Counted from the stretch's first letter, positions 11,561 to 23,338 are shown. The stretch is 64,000 bases of DNA from Ovis canadensis (GCF_042477335.2 NC_091247.1:13245001-13309000); one strand, 5' to 3'. Numbers and translations: made by a program. The notes: generated by a model from the letters alone, not told the origin.

Positions 11561-12194
11561 GGTTATATAAATATTACAGCCAGAAGTTTTTTAAAAATAC
11601 ATATATGTCTCTGCTCTCAACAACAAAATACTCTCTTTAACATTTTGGAGCACATGACTCTAGGTTTTCAGAAAATCATAATCTGCATCTTTGCAAATTG
11701 CTGTACATATGCCTATATACAAATTTTCTATTATGTTATTTCAAAAATTATACATAAGCTTTACATAAACATCAGTTTAACAGTTACATAATATTCCAAT
11801 GGGAGTATACCACAGCGACTTTTACCCCTCCCTCGTTGATAGAAACTAAGCTATAACTACTTATTATCTTTTAAAAAACTATACCACAATTAGATATTTT
11901 CCTAATTATAATTCTAAAGAAAGCTTTTTTCAGTACAAGGCAAACAGTAGAAAAGTGCAAATAATTCAACATGACTTCCAAGGTTCTGCACCATTCATTC
12001 CTGCTAATTTCTCTTGCCACATCCTGAACTTCTTCCCCTGATGAAGTGTACATTTCAGCCTTTCAATTTTCCTGAATAGTTTCCTGAATTTCTTGCCTTT
12101 TCTCTTTCCCATGACTTTTCCTGTTCCTCTGTTTTTCTCTCTTTCAAGTGCTCTGTCTTCACACTCTCCATGTCACCTTTGACTTGTTTTTTGT
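11561..12194. other. Intergenic DNA with a diverged repeat
   Basis: No gene. The part at about 11720-11850 is recognisably related to 14412-14535, probably two copies of one old LINE-derived repeat. The remainder is unrecognised. Confidence 0.4.
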
Positions 12195-12350
12195 CTTCAG
12201 TTCGATCGCTCAGTCGTGTCTGACTCTTTGCAACTCCATGAATCGCAGCACACCAGGCCTCCCTGTCCATCACCATCTTCTGGAGTTCACTCAGACTCAC
12301 ATCCATTGAGTTGGTGATGCCATCCAGCCATCTCATCCTCTGTCATTCCC
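12195..12350 (-). repeat. BovB 3'-end fragment
   Basis: Antisense of the last 150 bp or so of BovB (CAGTTCGATCGCTCAGTCGTG and onward). It encodes the minus-strand remnant [18 protein letters not shown], the ORF C terminus, and is heavily 5'-truncated. Confidence 0.88.
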
Positions 12351-13141
12351 CTTTTCTTATTTGTCTTATGTCTCTGCTTTTCTGTAACTTCCTAAAACCT
12401 ACCTTACTTGACTCCTTGAATTTGGATTTGGCACCCTTCCTCTGTGCTCCCATAACTCTCATCACTTGCCTTTGTTACAACACTTGACACACACGGTTTT
12501 GTCTCTCCTGCTCACTAGATGGGGCGCTCTTTTAGAGAAAAGAAATGTTTTCAAATCTTTATTCAAAGTCCCTCACAAAACCCTTGCCACATAGTAGTTA
12601 AACAATATTTTTATGAATGAGCAAATAGACACTCTTGGAAAATATTGAGTAAAATGCTATCTCCTCCACTTGACTCTGTATCTCTTTTTTTTTAATTTTC
12701 CAGTCAAAATGGAGTAGATTTCTGACACTGATGGCTTCTCACACTCATACTTATGGCTAAAGAATATATTTTAAGCTCTAATTATGTGCCAGCTACTGTT
12801 TTTGTCACAACTGACCACTGAAAAATCCCTGTATAGATTCAATTATTTCTGTAACAAGAAAAAAATTCTATTTCTGAGAAGAAGAAACCAAATGATTCTT
12901 TGTTAAATGTCTTTATTCCCCAGGGACAAGTATTAATAGCAACTTTCCTCCCAGTTCAAGACTGAATTAATAGCAACTTTCCTCCCAGTTCCAGACTGAA
13001 TGTGGAAGGAAGAAATTCACATTATTCAGAGCCCACTGTGAAAAGACAGGCATCATGGTGCAATGGAGCAGGGCTTTAGATGTGAAGTTAGCGTGTTTGT
13101 GTTTGAATCCTCATTTGACCATTTTCTTTTGAGCCACTCTT
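12351..13141. other. Intergenic DNA with a 34-bp tandem repeat and a MIR
   Basis: No gene. A 34-bp unit is repeated twice at 12932-12965 and 12966-12999 with one mismatch. About 13040-13130 reads as a MIR fragment on the plus strand (GCATCATGGTGCAATGGAGC, then TTTGAATCCTCATTTGACCA). Confidence 0.6.
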
Positions 13142-13383
13142 ATTGCGATAAAGAGCTACCCATGTGGCTCAGTGGTAAAGAATCCGCCTGCCAATGCAGG
13201 AGACATAAAAGATGTGGGTTTGATCCCTGAGTCGGGAAGATCCCCTGGAAGAAGAAATGGAAACCCACTCCAGTATTCTTGTCTGGAAAATCTCATGGGC
13301 AGAGAAGCCTGGTGGACTACAGCCCATGGGGCCACACAGAGTCAGAAATGACTGAGCGATCGAGAAAGTATGCATTGTGATAA
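13142..13383 (+). repeat. Bov-tA SINE with 11-bp TSD
   Basis: Sense Bov-tA with tRNA-like head GTGGCTCAGTGGTAAAGAAT and the body to GACTGAGCGATCGAG. Flanking repeats ATTGYGATAAA at 13142-13152 and 13373-13383 differ by one base. Confidence 0.88.
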
Positions 13384-13886
13384 AATGGGAAAGCTACTAT
13401 CTACCTCAAAAGTGATTGAGAAGGTTAAATGAATTCCTAGAAGCAAACATTATTTAAATGACTGTGAAATAATGAGTCCTCATTTGTATTCCCAAAGGAA
13501 TCGACTATCTGTAGTATCTGGAGAAGATACATCTACTGGGAATGGTTAAGGGAAGTGCATTTATCACTCCCAAGTTGTTCCTTGCCAGAAATTGGTACCC
13601 TTGGTCTCCTGGGTCCCAACCTAGCTGCTAAAAATGGATACCTTTGTCATTGCCTTGGATCTGGTGAAAAGAAGAGTGTACCTCCTCCCACTTCAAGACT
13701 GAGTGCGTGACTTTTTTCTTTTTCCAGATCAAAGTATTTTGGACAGAAAATGAAAAATTAGTTCATATTCATACCCCTGCATGCTGCATGCTAGGTCGCT
13801 TCAGTCATGTCATAACTTTGAGCTCAGAGTATCTGAATTCATCACTCCTGAGTTAGGTAAGGGTGGTATTTATAGATTTCACTCAG

Positions 13887-13889
<3 letters not shown>
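13384..13889. other. Intergenic DNA, small SINE fragment only
   Basis: No gene. A short piece at 13790-13812 (GCTAGGTCGCTTCAGTCATG) is a BOV-A2 remnant. Nothing else recognised. Confidence 0.45.

Positions 13890-13940
<51 letters not shown>
13890..13940 (+). repeat. (GT)n microsatellite
   Basis: About 25 uninterrupted GT dinucleotides, so likely length-variable between individuals. Confidence 0.97.
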
Positions 13941-13943
<3 letters not shown>

Positions 13944-14193
13944 AATGGTCTGGTACAAAATCTGGAAGATGATTATACTGTGCTTAGCACTTTTATAATT
14001 TTGTTGTGTCATCTCAATAACTTAGTTAGACGTAATAACCATAATTCCCTGGCATTTATACCTTCCCTTTTAATAAATTGTTCTCTTTTTCACAATGGGT
14101 ATCTGGCATGCATGCAAGCTGAGAGCAAAACCTTCCAGGTTTAATAATAATAATATAATCTGTATTTTATTTTTTTTGCAAATAGTAGTAAAC

Positions 14194-14416
14194 ATATGTG
14201 TGTGCTCAGTTACTCATTCATGTCTGACTCTTTGTGACCCCATGGCTATACCTTGCCAGACTCCTCTGTCCATGGAATTTTCCAGGTAAGAATAGTAGAG
14301 TGGGTTATCATTTCCTACTCCAAGGGATCTTCCAACCCAGGAATCGAACCCAACTGTCCTGTGTCTCTTGCACTGGCAGATCAATTCTTTACCACTGTAC
14401 CACCTGGGAAGCTTTC
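14194..14416 (-). repeat. Bov-tA SINE, antisense
   Basis: Reverse Bov-tA running from TGTGTGCTCAGTTACTCATT to the tRNA-like head at ACCACTGTACCACCTGGGAA. More diverged than the BOV-A2 copies. Confidence 0.87.
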
Positions 14417-15164
14417 TATTATGTTCCTTCAAAAATCATATTATAAGCTTAATGAATTCATTTTATCAGCTACATGATGTTACTTCCAATAGATGTGTAC
14501 CATAATTGTCTTAACCTTTCACTTATTGATAGAAATTAGGTAGTCTATGAAAAATACTGATCAGAGTTTGATCTCCTTTTGTACTGGGGCTCTGAGAAAT
14601 TCATTTTGTAAGCAGTTGTCTTTATAAATTCAGTAGCTGGTCTCCTAGTCTCTCTATTGACTTCTTATTATTTATTTAAGGACTGATTCAGTACATCCAC
14701 CCAAAAGCTTTGGGGGAAATAACAGATATCACATTTTTCTCTTTACTGAGGAATATGTAACCAGATGTTTCCTTTCTGTCAGTTGACTTTTCTGGAGTTA
14801 GTGTAGCATGGTGACTGGGAACATGTGCTTGAAATAAGATAAATATGGAATCGAATGGTCTGTCCATCATTTTCTTGCTGAATGATTTAGGGCAAATTAT
14901 TTACACTTGTAAGTCCAACTTTCCAACTGTTTAAGTGAGAATGATGCATTTTTGTGGTCCTTTTAGATATAATATGATATAAAGTACATCGCAGCAGCTG
15001 ACCCATGTTATTCAAACAATAGATATGTGGCTAAAAGATGATTGTTATTATAATTTTATTATCAGTATCGTTGACATGATCATCTAGGCACTTATCTTGA
15101 AGCCACAAATCTTCCACTCATCCTCAAACTTCCTGATTTCCTTCCCTGTATTTCTGAATGTTCT
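14417..15164. other. Intergenic DNA with old repeats
   Basis: No gene. About 14412-14535 is related to 11720-11850. About 14800-14950 reads as a MIR in the plus direction (TAGCATGGTGACTGGGAACA, later GGGCAAATTATTTACACTTG). The rest is unrecognised. Confidence 0.5.
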
Positions 15165-15755
15165 TAGGCTCCAAAATCATTGCAGATGGTGACTGCAGCC
15201 ATGAAATTAAAAGACGCTTACTCCTTGGAAGGAAAGTTATGACCAACCTAGATAGCATATTCAAAAGCAGAGACATTACTTTGCCAACAAAGTTCTGTCT
15301 AGTTCTGTCTATGGTTTTTCCAGTAGTCATGTATGGATGTGAGAGTTGGACTGTGAAGAAAGCTGAGTGCCAAAGAATTGATGCTTTAGAACTGTGGTGT
15401 TGGAGAAGACTCTTGAGAGTCCCTTGGACTGCAAGGAGATCCAACCAGTCCATCCTAAAGGAGATCAGTCCTGGGTGTTCTTTGGTAGGAATGATGCTAA
15501 AGCTGAAACTCCAATACTCTGGCCACCTCATGTGAAGAGTTGACTCATTGGAAAAGACTCTGATGCTGGGAGGGATTGGGGGCAGGAGGAGAAGAGGATG
15601 ACCGAAGATGAGATGGCTGGATGGCATCACCGACTTGATGGACTTGAGTTTGAGTGAACTCCAGGAGTTGGTGATGGACAGGGAGGCCTGGCGTGCTGCA
15701 ATTCATGCAGTCGCACAGAGTCGGACACGACTGAGCAACTGAACTGAACTGAGGC
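15165..15755 (+). repeat. BovB LINE 3' fragment
   Basis: About 590 bp of BovB in sense, from GGCTCCAAAATCATTGCAGA to the CTGAACTGAACTGA tail. It encodes the C-terminal part of the ORF after the reverse transcriptase (SWTVKKAECQRIDALELWCW) in a frame ending at 15535. 5'-truncated, as is usual for LINEs. Confidence 0.93.
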
Positions 15756-15789
15756 AGCAAGTACTGTCTTATCTGAGGATATAGTTAAT

Positions 15790-15965
15790 GAGGGCATGTA
15801 ATACAGTGGGAAGAATATGATCTTTGAAGCCAGGTAGACGTGGGATCAAATCCCAGGGTCACCATATACTAGTACTCTAAGATTGGGCAAGTTTTGTCAC
15901 TGAGTCTCAATGCTCACCTCCCTAATGAGGATCTGAATACCTATTTTGAAAAGTTTAGGGAAGAA
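15790..15965 (+). repeat. MIR SINE
   Basis: Sense MIR: GGGATCAAATCCCAGGGTCA in the middle, then GATTGGGCAAGTTTTGTCAC. An old mammalian repeat. Confidence 0.7.
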
Positions 15966-16612
15966 GTAAAGAGTATTTGAAAATTACCTGGTGCAGATCA
16001 AGTGCCGAATAAGATTTTGTTAACAACGTGTCTATTTCTAGCCCTATCGTAGTCATTCAGCCAAACTGGAAAGAGAGTAAACTGACCCTCAGCATCCACA
16101 GCCTCCACTCTTATTCTTCCTACACTTCCCACTTTGTCCCTCCTCGCTTTGTCTGAAGAGGTCAGTGCCCTTTTTCAGCCACTCAAATCTGGTCCCCAAA
16201 TATGAACAGTTCCCAGTCATTCTGCCTCAGTGAATCCCTATGGCTCTCTCTCCCAGTATTACTTATTTCTAAACCTAATCTATAATTGGAACCTTTAAGT
16301 TTTTATCTAACTGAAAGAATGTTAGGTACCAGCAGCCTGTGGAGAGTGGAATTCTGGGTAGAGATACAGGAGGTTCAATGCGGATCTGCAAATCACACTG
16401 CACAGGCATAACTCTGCATGTTGCCCCAAGAAAAGCTGTCCCCCAATATCTGAATCTTGGGAAAATTAGAAGAGAGTATTGCATTGCTCATTTCCCACAC
16501 TCCATGAAGGGTTGGGGTTAGGGGTTGGGTCTGAGGTGCTAGAAATCTGGCAGAAAAGCTTCTGCCTCTAGGACTAAGTAGCAAACTATCTTTCATCTGT
16601 TTCTGGGAGACT
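15966..16612. other. Intergenic DNA, nothing recognised
   Basis: About 650 bp without a named repeat or gene. This is one of the longer non-repetitive stretches upstream of the OR1J1-like gene. It holds a TAATTG core near 16282 but I saw no convincing EBF palindrome beside it. Confidence 0.4.
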
Positions 16613-17605
16613 TCAGTTCAGTTCAGTTCAGTCGCTCGGTCGTGTCCGACTCTTTGCAATCCCATGAATCACAGCATGCCAGGCCTCCCTGTCCTTCACC
16701 AACTCCTGGAGTTCACTCAAACTCATGTGCATCGAGTCGGTGATGCCATCATCCTCTGTTGTCCCCTTCTCCTCCTGCCCCCAATCCCTCCCAGCATCAG
16801 AGTCTTTTCCAATGAGTCAACTCTTCACATGAGGTGGCCAGAGTATTGGAGTTTCAGGTTCAGCATCAGTCCTTCCAATGAACACCCAGGACTGATCTCC
16901 TTTAGAATGGACTGGTTGGATCTCCTTGCAGTCCAAGGGACTCTCAAGAGTCTTCTCCAACACCACAGTTCTAAAGCATCAATTCTTTGGCACTCAGCTT
17001 TCTTCACAGTCCAACTCTCACATCCATACATGACCACTGGAAAAACCATAGCCTTGACAAGACAGACCTTTGTTGGCAAGGTAATATTTCTGCTTTTGAA
17101 TATGCTATCTAGGTTGGTCATAACTTTCCTTCCAAGGAGTAAGCATCTTTTAATTTCATGGCTGCAGTCACCATCTGCAATGATTTTGGAGTCCCCAGAA
17201 ATAAAGTGTGACACTGTTTCCACTGTTTCCCCATCTATTTCCCACGAAGTGATGGGACCAGATGCCATGATCTTAGTTTTCTGAATATTGAGCTTTAAGC
17301 CAACTTTTTCACTCTCTTCTTTCACTTTCATCAAGAGGCTTTTTAGTTCCTCTTCATTTTCTGCCATAAGGGTGGTGTCATCTGCATATCTGAGGTTTTT
17401 AATATTTCTCCTGGCAATATTGATTCCAGCTTGTGCTTCTTCCAGCCTCGCATTTCTCATGATGTACTCTGCATATAAGTTAAATAAACAGGGTGATAAT
17501 ATACAGTCCTGATGTACTCCTTTTTCTATTTGGAACCAGTCTGTTTTTCCATGTCCAGTTCTAACTGTTGCTTCCTGACCTGCATATAGGTTTCTCGAGA
17601 GACTT
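16613..17605 (-). repeat. BovB LINE, about 1 kb 3' part, antisense
   Basis: Antisense BovB with its GTTCAGTTCAGTTCAGTCGC tail on the left. An open frame from 17652 down to 16825 gives the end of the reverse transcriptase, with LRYADDTTLMAE as the YADD catalytic motif, then the C-terminal domain. The body has no stop over about 275 codons. It is 5'-truncated, so it cannot be autonomous. Confidence 0.94.
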
Positions 17606-17649
17606 AAAGGTAACGAATTCATAGATATGCTAATCTGATATCTGATTCC

Positions 17650-18052
17650 CACATTTTTTATATAAACTTATTTATTTTAATTGGAGGTTAATTACTTTAC
17701 AATATTGTATTTGTTTTGCCATACATTAACATGAATCTGCCACAGGTATACACGTGTTCCCCATCCTGAACCCCCCTCCCTCCTCCCTCCCTGTACCATC
17801 CCTCTGGGTCGTCCCAGTGCACCAGCCCCAAGCATCCAGTATCATTCATTGAACCTGGACTGGCGATTCATTTCATATATGATATTATACATATTTCAAT
17901 GCCATTCTCCCAAATCATCCCACCCTCTCCCTCTCCCACAGAGTCCAAAAGACTGTTCTATACATCTGTGTCTCTTTTGCTGTCTCTCATACAGGGTTAT
18001 CATTACCATCTTTCTAAATTCCATATATATACATTAGTATACTTCAGGGTCT
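17650..18052 (-). repeat. Ruminant L1 3' end, antisense
   Basis: Starts with the antisense tail (AAACTTATTTATTTTAATTG), followed by the ruminant L1 3' UTR up to about TATATATACATTAGTATAC. Little diverged. Confidence 0.88.
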
Positions 18053-18369
18053 CTTACTTCATGACGGTACATGGTGTCCTCTGGAATCCAGTTGACAGAG
18101 TGATGGTGAGGCCAAGTCCTCATTATAAATGTGTCTTTGTTTCTAGACTCTCTGTTCCTCTCCACTGCCTTATTGGTCTGTGCTTCTGAAATTATATCAT
18201 TTGTTGTAACTGGTATCGCTTTATAATAAAGTTTGATAGGTTCTAGTGATTTCTTACCGCCTCTTTTTAAAATATTTATAGAAATTTGGATAAATACTGA
18301 TTTGGGTAAGGAGATAAATATCTCATAGGCTATTTTAGAGACACTGAAAAAGATTAGAATTCCTTTTAA
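18053..18369. other. Intergenic DNA, probably LINE-derived
   Basis: No gene. The stretch around 18170-18240 (TTATTGGTCTGTGCTTCTGA) resembles antisense L1 ORF2 but is too decayed to assign. Confidence 0.35.
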
Positions 18370-18965
18370 AAATTACATTTGGCTTTTAAAATTTTTTTTA
18401 AATTGAAGGATGATTGCTTTACAGAATTTTGTTGTTTTCTGTCAAACCTCAACATAAATCAGACATAGGTATACATATATCCTCTCGCTTTTGAACCTCC
18501 CTCCCATCTCCTGCCCCATTCCACACCTCTAGATTGATACAGAGCACATGTTTGAATTTCCTGAGCCATACAGCAAATTCCGGTTGGCTATCTATTTTAC
18601 ATATGGTAATGTAAGTTTCCATGTTACTTTTTCCATTCATCTCACCCTTTCCTCCCCTCTCCCCATGTCCATAAGACTATTCTCTATGTCTGTTTATCCA
18701 TTGTTGCCCTGTAAATAAATTCTTCAGTACCATTTTTCTAGATTCTGTATATATGCATTAGAATACAATATTTATCTTTCTCTTTCTGACTCACTTCACT
18801 CTGTATAATAGGTTCTAGGTTCATCTACCTCATCAGAACTGACTCAAATGTGTTCCTTCTTACGGCTGAGTAATATTCCATTGTGTATATATACCACAAA
18901 TTTTTTATCCATCCATCCATTCATCCATTTGGCTTTTAGATTGTTCTCATTTGATTGTCATACTG
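18370..18965 (-). repeat. Artiodactyl L1 3' end, antisense
   Basis: Antisense L1 3' UTR and ORF2 end (AAATTGAAGGATGATTGCTT, later ACGGCTGAGTAATATTCCAT). More diverged than the L1 at 17650, so it is an older subfamily. Confidence 0.82.
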
Positions 18966-19189
18966 TATAGCAAATAAATAACATGGGGCCCCTGGATGAT
19001 TAGGATTTAGCCCGGGTCTTGGACAAGACCTGATGTAAGTTTCTGGTTTTTTTTCTTGTCTAACCTTTTAATAGCCTGCTTGTTGTTCCCAAACCACTGT
19101 TTATTCTTCCCCCATCACAGCACACTCCTCACCCAATTCCCCAACAGTGGCAGCCCTATTGCTGATCCATTTCTTCCTTCATACTAGCA

Positions 19190-19735
19190 TTTTAAAATGT
19201 ATTTATTATTTTTTAATTGAAGGATAACTGCTTTAAAATGTTGTGTTAGTTTCTGCTCTACAACAACATGAATCACCTGTAAGTGTACATATACCCCGTC
19301 CTTCCTGAGCCTCCTCCCACACCCCATTCCACCTCTCTATCATGGAGTACCAAGCTGAGCTCCCTGTGCCGTATAGCAGCTTCCCACTAGCTATCTATTT
19401 TGCACATGCTAATGTATATATGTCAGTTCTACTCTCTCAGTTTCATCCCACTCTCTCCTTCTGCTGTGTTTAAGTCGGTTCTCTATATCTGCATCTCACA
19501 TTGGTCAGAATGGCCATCATCAAAAAATCTACAAACAGTAAGTGCTGGAGAGGATGTGGGGGAAAAGGGAACACTCCTGCACTGTTGGTGGGAAAATGAA
19601 TTGATCCAACCACTATGGAAGACAGTATGGAGATTCCTTAAGAAACTAGTAATAGAACTACCATGTAACTCAGCAATCCCACTACTGGCATATACCCTGA
19701 GAAAACCATAATTCAAAAAGACACATGCACTTCAA
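19190..19735 (-). repeat. 5'-inverted (twin-primed) artiodactyl L1
   Basis: 19190-19495 is antisense L1 3' UTR (TTAATTGAAGGATAACTGCT). At about 19496 the orientation flips and 19496-19735 reads the ORF2 C-terminal region in sense ([20 protein letters not shown]). This switch inside one element is the known result of twin priming. Confidence 0.78.
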
Positions 19736-20431
19736 TGATCCTTGATGTAAGTTTCTTAAAGAGGCCACCATAACGATTTTAATTGGATGTGACATCTTGT
19801 ATTTGATCAACAAACTTACAATGTGTATGCATTAACTGTCTTTGATAGATTCTGGGTCTACAACCAATGAACAAATTAGAAATAATCATGGAGGGTATAC
19901 AGAAGAAGAGGATGCAGAATTAAACGTTATTACACACAAAATTGTGAAGGGCAAAGAGATTTCTGATGTCAAATAATTTGTTTTGCTTCCAGAGAACAAA
20001 TTCTGGAGTCAACGTGCTTGGGTCCAAATCCCAGCTTCCCTTCTTACTTCAGGGTCTGGAGACTGTCTGCCTCAGGTACCCCATCTGGAAAGTGGAAATA
20101 ATAATATTAATAGTGCCTACCTAGCTCCCATTCTGAAGAATATTACATCAGTTACTACACAGAAGCTATAAGAACAGTGAATAAGGATAGTATTTAACAA
20201 AAATTAACTGTTAATATTGTCATTTGCAGAGTCTGGCACCAGACTGAGAAAGAAACCTACACTTTTGCTACATTTATACAGCAAAATATGGTACAAATGT
20301 AAGATAATATCGATGAAGATCTTCCCTAAATCAAAAGAACATCTTTATCATTCTCTGCCATGATGATCACCTTATTATCCCAAGACATTCACCTTTTCCC
20401 TTCAACTTTCCCTATTAATCCCCTCCAGCTG
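19736..20431. other. 5' flank of the OR1J1-like gene with a MIR
   Basis: About 19985-20180 reads as a sense MIR (GGAGTCAACGTGCTTGGGTC, then CAGGTACCCCATCTGGAAAG). The remaining 250 bp before the ATG shows no repeat. OR genes often have a 3' splice acceptor just upstream of the coding exon; the pyrimidine stretch ending CCCCTCCAG at 20420-20428 is a possible acceptor, 3 bp before the ATG. Confidence 0.45.
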
Positions 20432-21373
20432 ATGACTGTGGAGAACCAGAGCAGTGTGTCCGAGTTCCTCCTCCTGGGGCTCCCCATCCGGCCAGAGCAG
20501 CAGGGTGTGTTTTTCGCCTTGTTCCTGGGCATGTACCTGACCACGGTGCTGGGCAACCTGCTCATCATTCTGCTCATCAGGCTAGACTCTCGCCTCCACA
20601 CCCCCATGTACTTCTTCCTCAGCCACTTGGCCCTCACTGATATTACTTTCTCATCTGTCACCGTCCCTAAGATGCTTATGATCATGCAGAGTAAGCGCAA
20701 ATCCATCCCCTATGCAGGGTGCCTTTCACAGACATATTTTTTCATACTCCTTGCTGATCTGGACAGCTTCCTGATCACTTCGATGGCCTATGACAGGTAT
20801 GTGGCCATCTGCCACCCTCTGCATTATACCACCATCATGAGCCAGAGTGTCTGTGTCAAACTGGTGCTTGGATCCTGGGTCATTGCTTGTGCTTGTGCTC
20901 TTTTGCACACCCTTCTCCTAGCCCGGCTGTCGTTCTGTGCTGACAACACTATCCCCTACTTCTTCTGTGATCTTGCTGCCCTGCTCAAATTGTCCTGCTC
21001 AGACACTTCCCTCAACCAGTTGGTAATCTTCACTGCAGGGTTAACAGCCATTATGCTTCCATTTGTATGCATCCTGGTTTCTTATGGCCATATTGGGGCC
21101 ACTATCCTCCGGGTACCCTCCGCCAAGGGCATCTGCAAAGCCTTGTCCACATGTGGCTCTCATCTCTCAGTAGTGACTCTCTACTACGGGGCAATTATTG
21201 GTGTATATTTTCTTCCATCATCCAACGGCACCAATGACAGTAACATAATTGCTTCAGTGATGTACACTGTGGTCACTCCCATGTTGAACCCCTTTATTTA
21301 TAGCCTGAGAAATAAAGACATGAAAGGGGCCTTGAGAAAACTCTTGAGCAAGAGAACATATTCTTCCAACTGA
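20432..21373 (+). CDS. OR1J1: Olfactory receptor, OR1J1-like, intact single exon
   Basis: A 313-residue odorant receptor. An in-frame ATG exists 24 codons earlier (20360), but I start at 20432 because [12 protein letters not shown] matches the N terminus of the other OR1J genes; the earlier codons are probably untranslated. Seen: NQS sequon (5-7), GN (41-42), LHTPMY (55-60), [10 protein letters not shown] (118-127), cysteines 97, 169, 179 and 189, KALSTCGSH (236-244) and [12 protein letters not shown] (283-294). From memory it matches human OR1J1 best: [12 protein letters not shown] in helix 4, [17 protein letters not shown] in helix 5 and a SNGTND-type loop 3. It is the only OR1J gene here on the plus strand. 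All structural residues are present, so it should be functional. Confidence 0.92.
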   Translation: MTVENQSSVSEFLLLGLPIRPEQQGVFFALFLGMYLTTVLGNLLIILLIRLDSRLHTPMYFFLSHLALTDITFSSVTVPKMLMIMQSKRKSIPYAGCLSQTYFFILLADLDSFLITSMAYDRYVAICHPLHYTTIMSQSVCVKLVLGSWVIACACALLHTLLLARLSFCADNTIPYFFCDLAALLKLSCSDTSLNQLVIFTAGLTAIMLPFVCILVSYGHIGATILRVPSAKGICKALSTCGSHLSVVTLYYGAIIGVYFLPSSNGTNDSNIIASVMYTVVTPMLNPFIYSLRNKDMKGALRKLLSKRTYSSN

Positions 21374-21811
21374 TATTTACCTTTCCTTTAAAAACGGTCC
21401 CTGTGATTCTATTTCCTCAATTACAGGTAAATACAAATTATTGAAAATATGGTTCCCTTGTCTCCCTTTCTTAGCTGTCACTCAGAAATCTTTATTGACA
21501 GTATTCTTACACTTGTTGGGGGAATAATAAGGTGGGATATGATTTATAGAACTTAATTTGTTCTTTTCTTGGATAATGGGGATTGGAAAATACTTTGAAG
21601 ATGCTATGTCACTTTGGCTAGTGCCATTAAATGGAAGCTGTCAGGGCTGGCCCTTCCCCAGGTTTTAAAGTTTTATAAAATGTGCTTGAATGTTCACATC
21701 CCTGTATCTAAAAAAATTTCCATTTTGGTGAGAATATGGTTCCTCCTGCACCCAGACACCTAGGCATCCAGAGACCCTGAGTCCTGTTAGATCGTTCAGG
21801 GAAAGAAAAAT
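21374..21811. other. 3' flank of the OR1J1-like gene
   Basis: About 440 bp after the stop codon, with no recognised repeat. The first clear AATAAA downstream is at 21968-21973, beyond the SINE, and could serve as a polyadenylation signal; this is a guess from distance alone. Confidence 0.4.
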
Positions 21812-21940
21812 TATTTTATTTTATTTTATTTTATTTTATTTTATTGGCCACACTGCAAGGCATGCGGGATCTTTTAAGTTTCCCAACCAGAGATCGAACC
21901 CACATCCCCCTCAGTGGAACCACCAGGGAAGTTCCCCAGA
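21812..21940 (-). repeat. Antisense tRNA-derived SINE with (TTTTA)n tail
   Basis: The (TTTTA)n run at 21812-21845 is the expanded tail. It is followed by GGCCACACTGCAAGGCATGC and ends at the tRNA-like head ACCACCAGGGAAGTTCCCC. CHR-type, artiodactyl. Confidence 0.78.
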
Positions 21941-22089
21941 ACATATTCAATTTTTCTCTTCCCACATAATAAATGTACTTCTCTTGTCCTTCAGGAATAT
22001 AACCCAGACTTACTTTCTCCCAAGACCCTTGCAGATAATGAATAACAAAATAAATGTCACCTCTATTGTTTCAGGTGCCAGTCAAAGAG

Positions 22090-22474
22090 TTTACTATGTA
22101 CAGTATGTACAGTATACTAAAGCATATATATAGAATTTAGAAAGATGGTAATGATAACCCTGTATGCAAGACAGCAGACACAGATGTACAGAACAGTCTT
22201 TTGGACTCTGTGGGAGAGGGAAAGGGTGGGATGATTTGGGAGAATGGCATTGAAACATGTATAATATCATATGTGAAACAAATCGCCAGTCCAGGTTCAA
22301 TACATATACAGGATGCTCAGGGCTGGTGCACCGGGATGACCCAGAGGGATGGTACAGGGAGGGAGGTGGGAGGGGGGTTCAGGATGGGGAACATGTGTAC
22401 ACCTGTGGCGGATTCATGTTAATGTATGGCAAAACCAATACAATATTGTAAAGTAAAAAAAAAATTTACTATGT
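22090..22474 (+). repeat. Ruminant L1 3' end with 10-bp TSD
   Basis: 365 bp of young ruminant L1 3' UTR in sense, ending in a pure A run. Direct repeats TTTACTATGT at 22090-22099 and 22465-22474. Heavily 5'-truncated. Confidence 0.93.
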
Positions 22475-22479
22475 GATAA

Positions 22480-22600
22480 AATCTTCTACTTTAATCCTGA
22501 CAACAACCCTCAGAGATATGTTGAGAAACTCAAGCTCAAAGAGGTGGAGAACACTTTAGGATCACAATTAGTGAAAAGAAGGATTGAATCTTGGCTGTCT
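22480..22600 (-). repeat. MIR SINE, antisense
   Basis: CTACTTTAATCCTGACAACA through CTCAAAGAGGTGGAGAACAC to TTGGCTGTCTGACTCCAGAG is a recognisable reverse MIR. Confidence 0.75.
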
Positions 22601-22611
22601 GACTCCAGAGT

Positions 22612-22800
22612 GGTTTTTGTTATTGTTTAGTAGCTCAGTCATGTCCAACTCTGCAACCCCATGAACTGTAGCCCGCCAGGCTTCTCTGTCCATGGAATTC
22701 TCCAGGCAAGACTACTGGAGTGGGTTGGCATTTCCTTCTCCAGGGGATCTTCCCAACCCAGGGATTGAGTCTGCATCTCCTGCATTGGCATTGCCAAGGC
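22612..22800 (-). repeat. Bov-tA SINE, antisense, truncated
   Basis: Reverse Bov-tA from TAGCTCAGTCATGTCCAACT to TCTCCTGCATTGGCATTGCC. The tRNA-like head at the right end is missing. Confidence 0.87.
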
Positions 22801-23338
22801 CTATAGTCATGTATGCGGAACACTGTGTCCTGGGGAGGAATAGTTAGCTCAGCCTAGTGGCAGAGGATACATGAAAAGCTTCCTAGAGAAGATGTCTCTT
22901 TACTTGAGACTTAACAAATCCAAATCATCCAGACATACACATTCTATCTCACCCTGATGATAACTGGTAGAGGGGGCAGTGTGTTTCAGGACAACAAACT
23001 GGCTGTTTCAACTGAGGAACCAAGATCTGATAGACACCAGGTACCAAAGTGAGTTGTAAGACATAAAGTGAAGATGTTTATAGGAAATGTCCAATAATCA
23101 ATTCCGTAACTCCTGAGACTCCCAAACTAGAGGAAGGCTAAAGATCTAGATTGTTAGATCTAAAAAATGCTAAGAGGAGGATATGAGAGGTTTTTGTAAA
23201 GATGTTTCTTTTGGAAAAAAAATGTTTATGTTACTTACAATTCTGAGGGTTGGTTGAAGCTTGGCTGATTCAGTTCACAATGGTGGTTTTTCTGCATGTG
23301 GCTAGTCTCACTCATGCTTCTGTGGCCAGCTGCAGTTT
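22801..23338. other. Intergenic DNA, nothing recognised
   Basis: About 540 bp without a gene or named repeat. Confidence 0.45.

Noticed and set aside
13166-13235. tRNA-like sequences at SINE heads (here and in about 20 other SINEs)
   Set aside because: These are the degenerate tRNA-derived heads of Bov-tA and CHR SINEs, not tRNA genes.
13890-13940. Regular short repeats as a possible CRISPR-like or other array
   Set aside because: A pure GT microsatellite with no spacers, in a mammalian genome.
16825-17652. 275-residue open frame on the minus strand with a YADD motif
   Set aside because: This is the BovB reverse transcriptase and C terminus, not a host gene; recorded as a repeat.
20360-20431. 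Upstream in-frame extension of the OR1J1-like gene (24 residues)
   Set aside because: Same reasoning; it also includes a pyrimidine-rich CCCCTCCAG that looks more like a splice acceptor than coding sequence.
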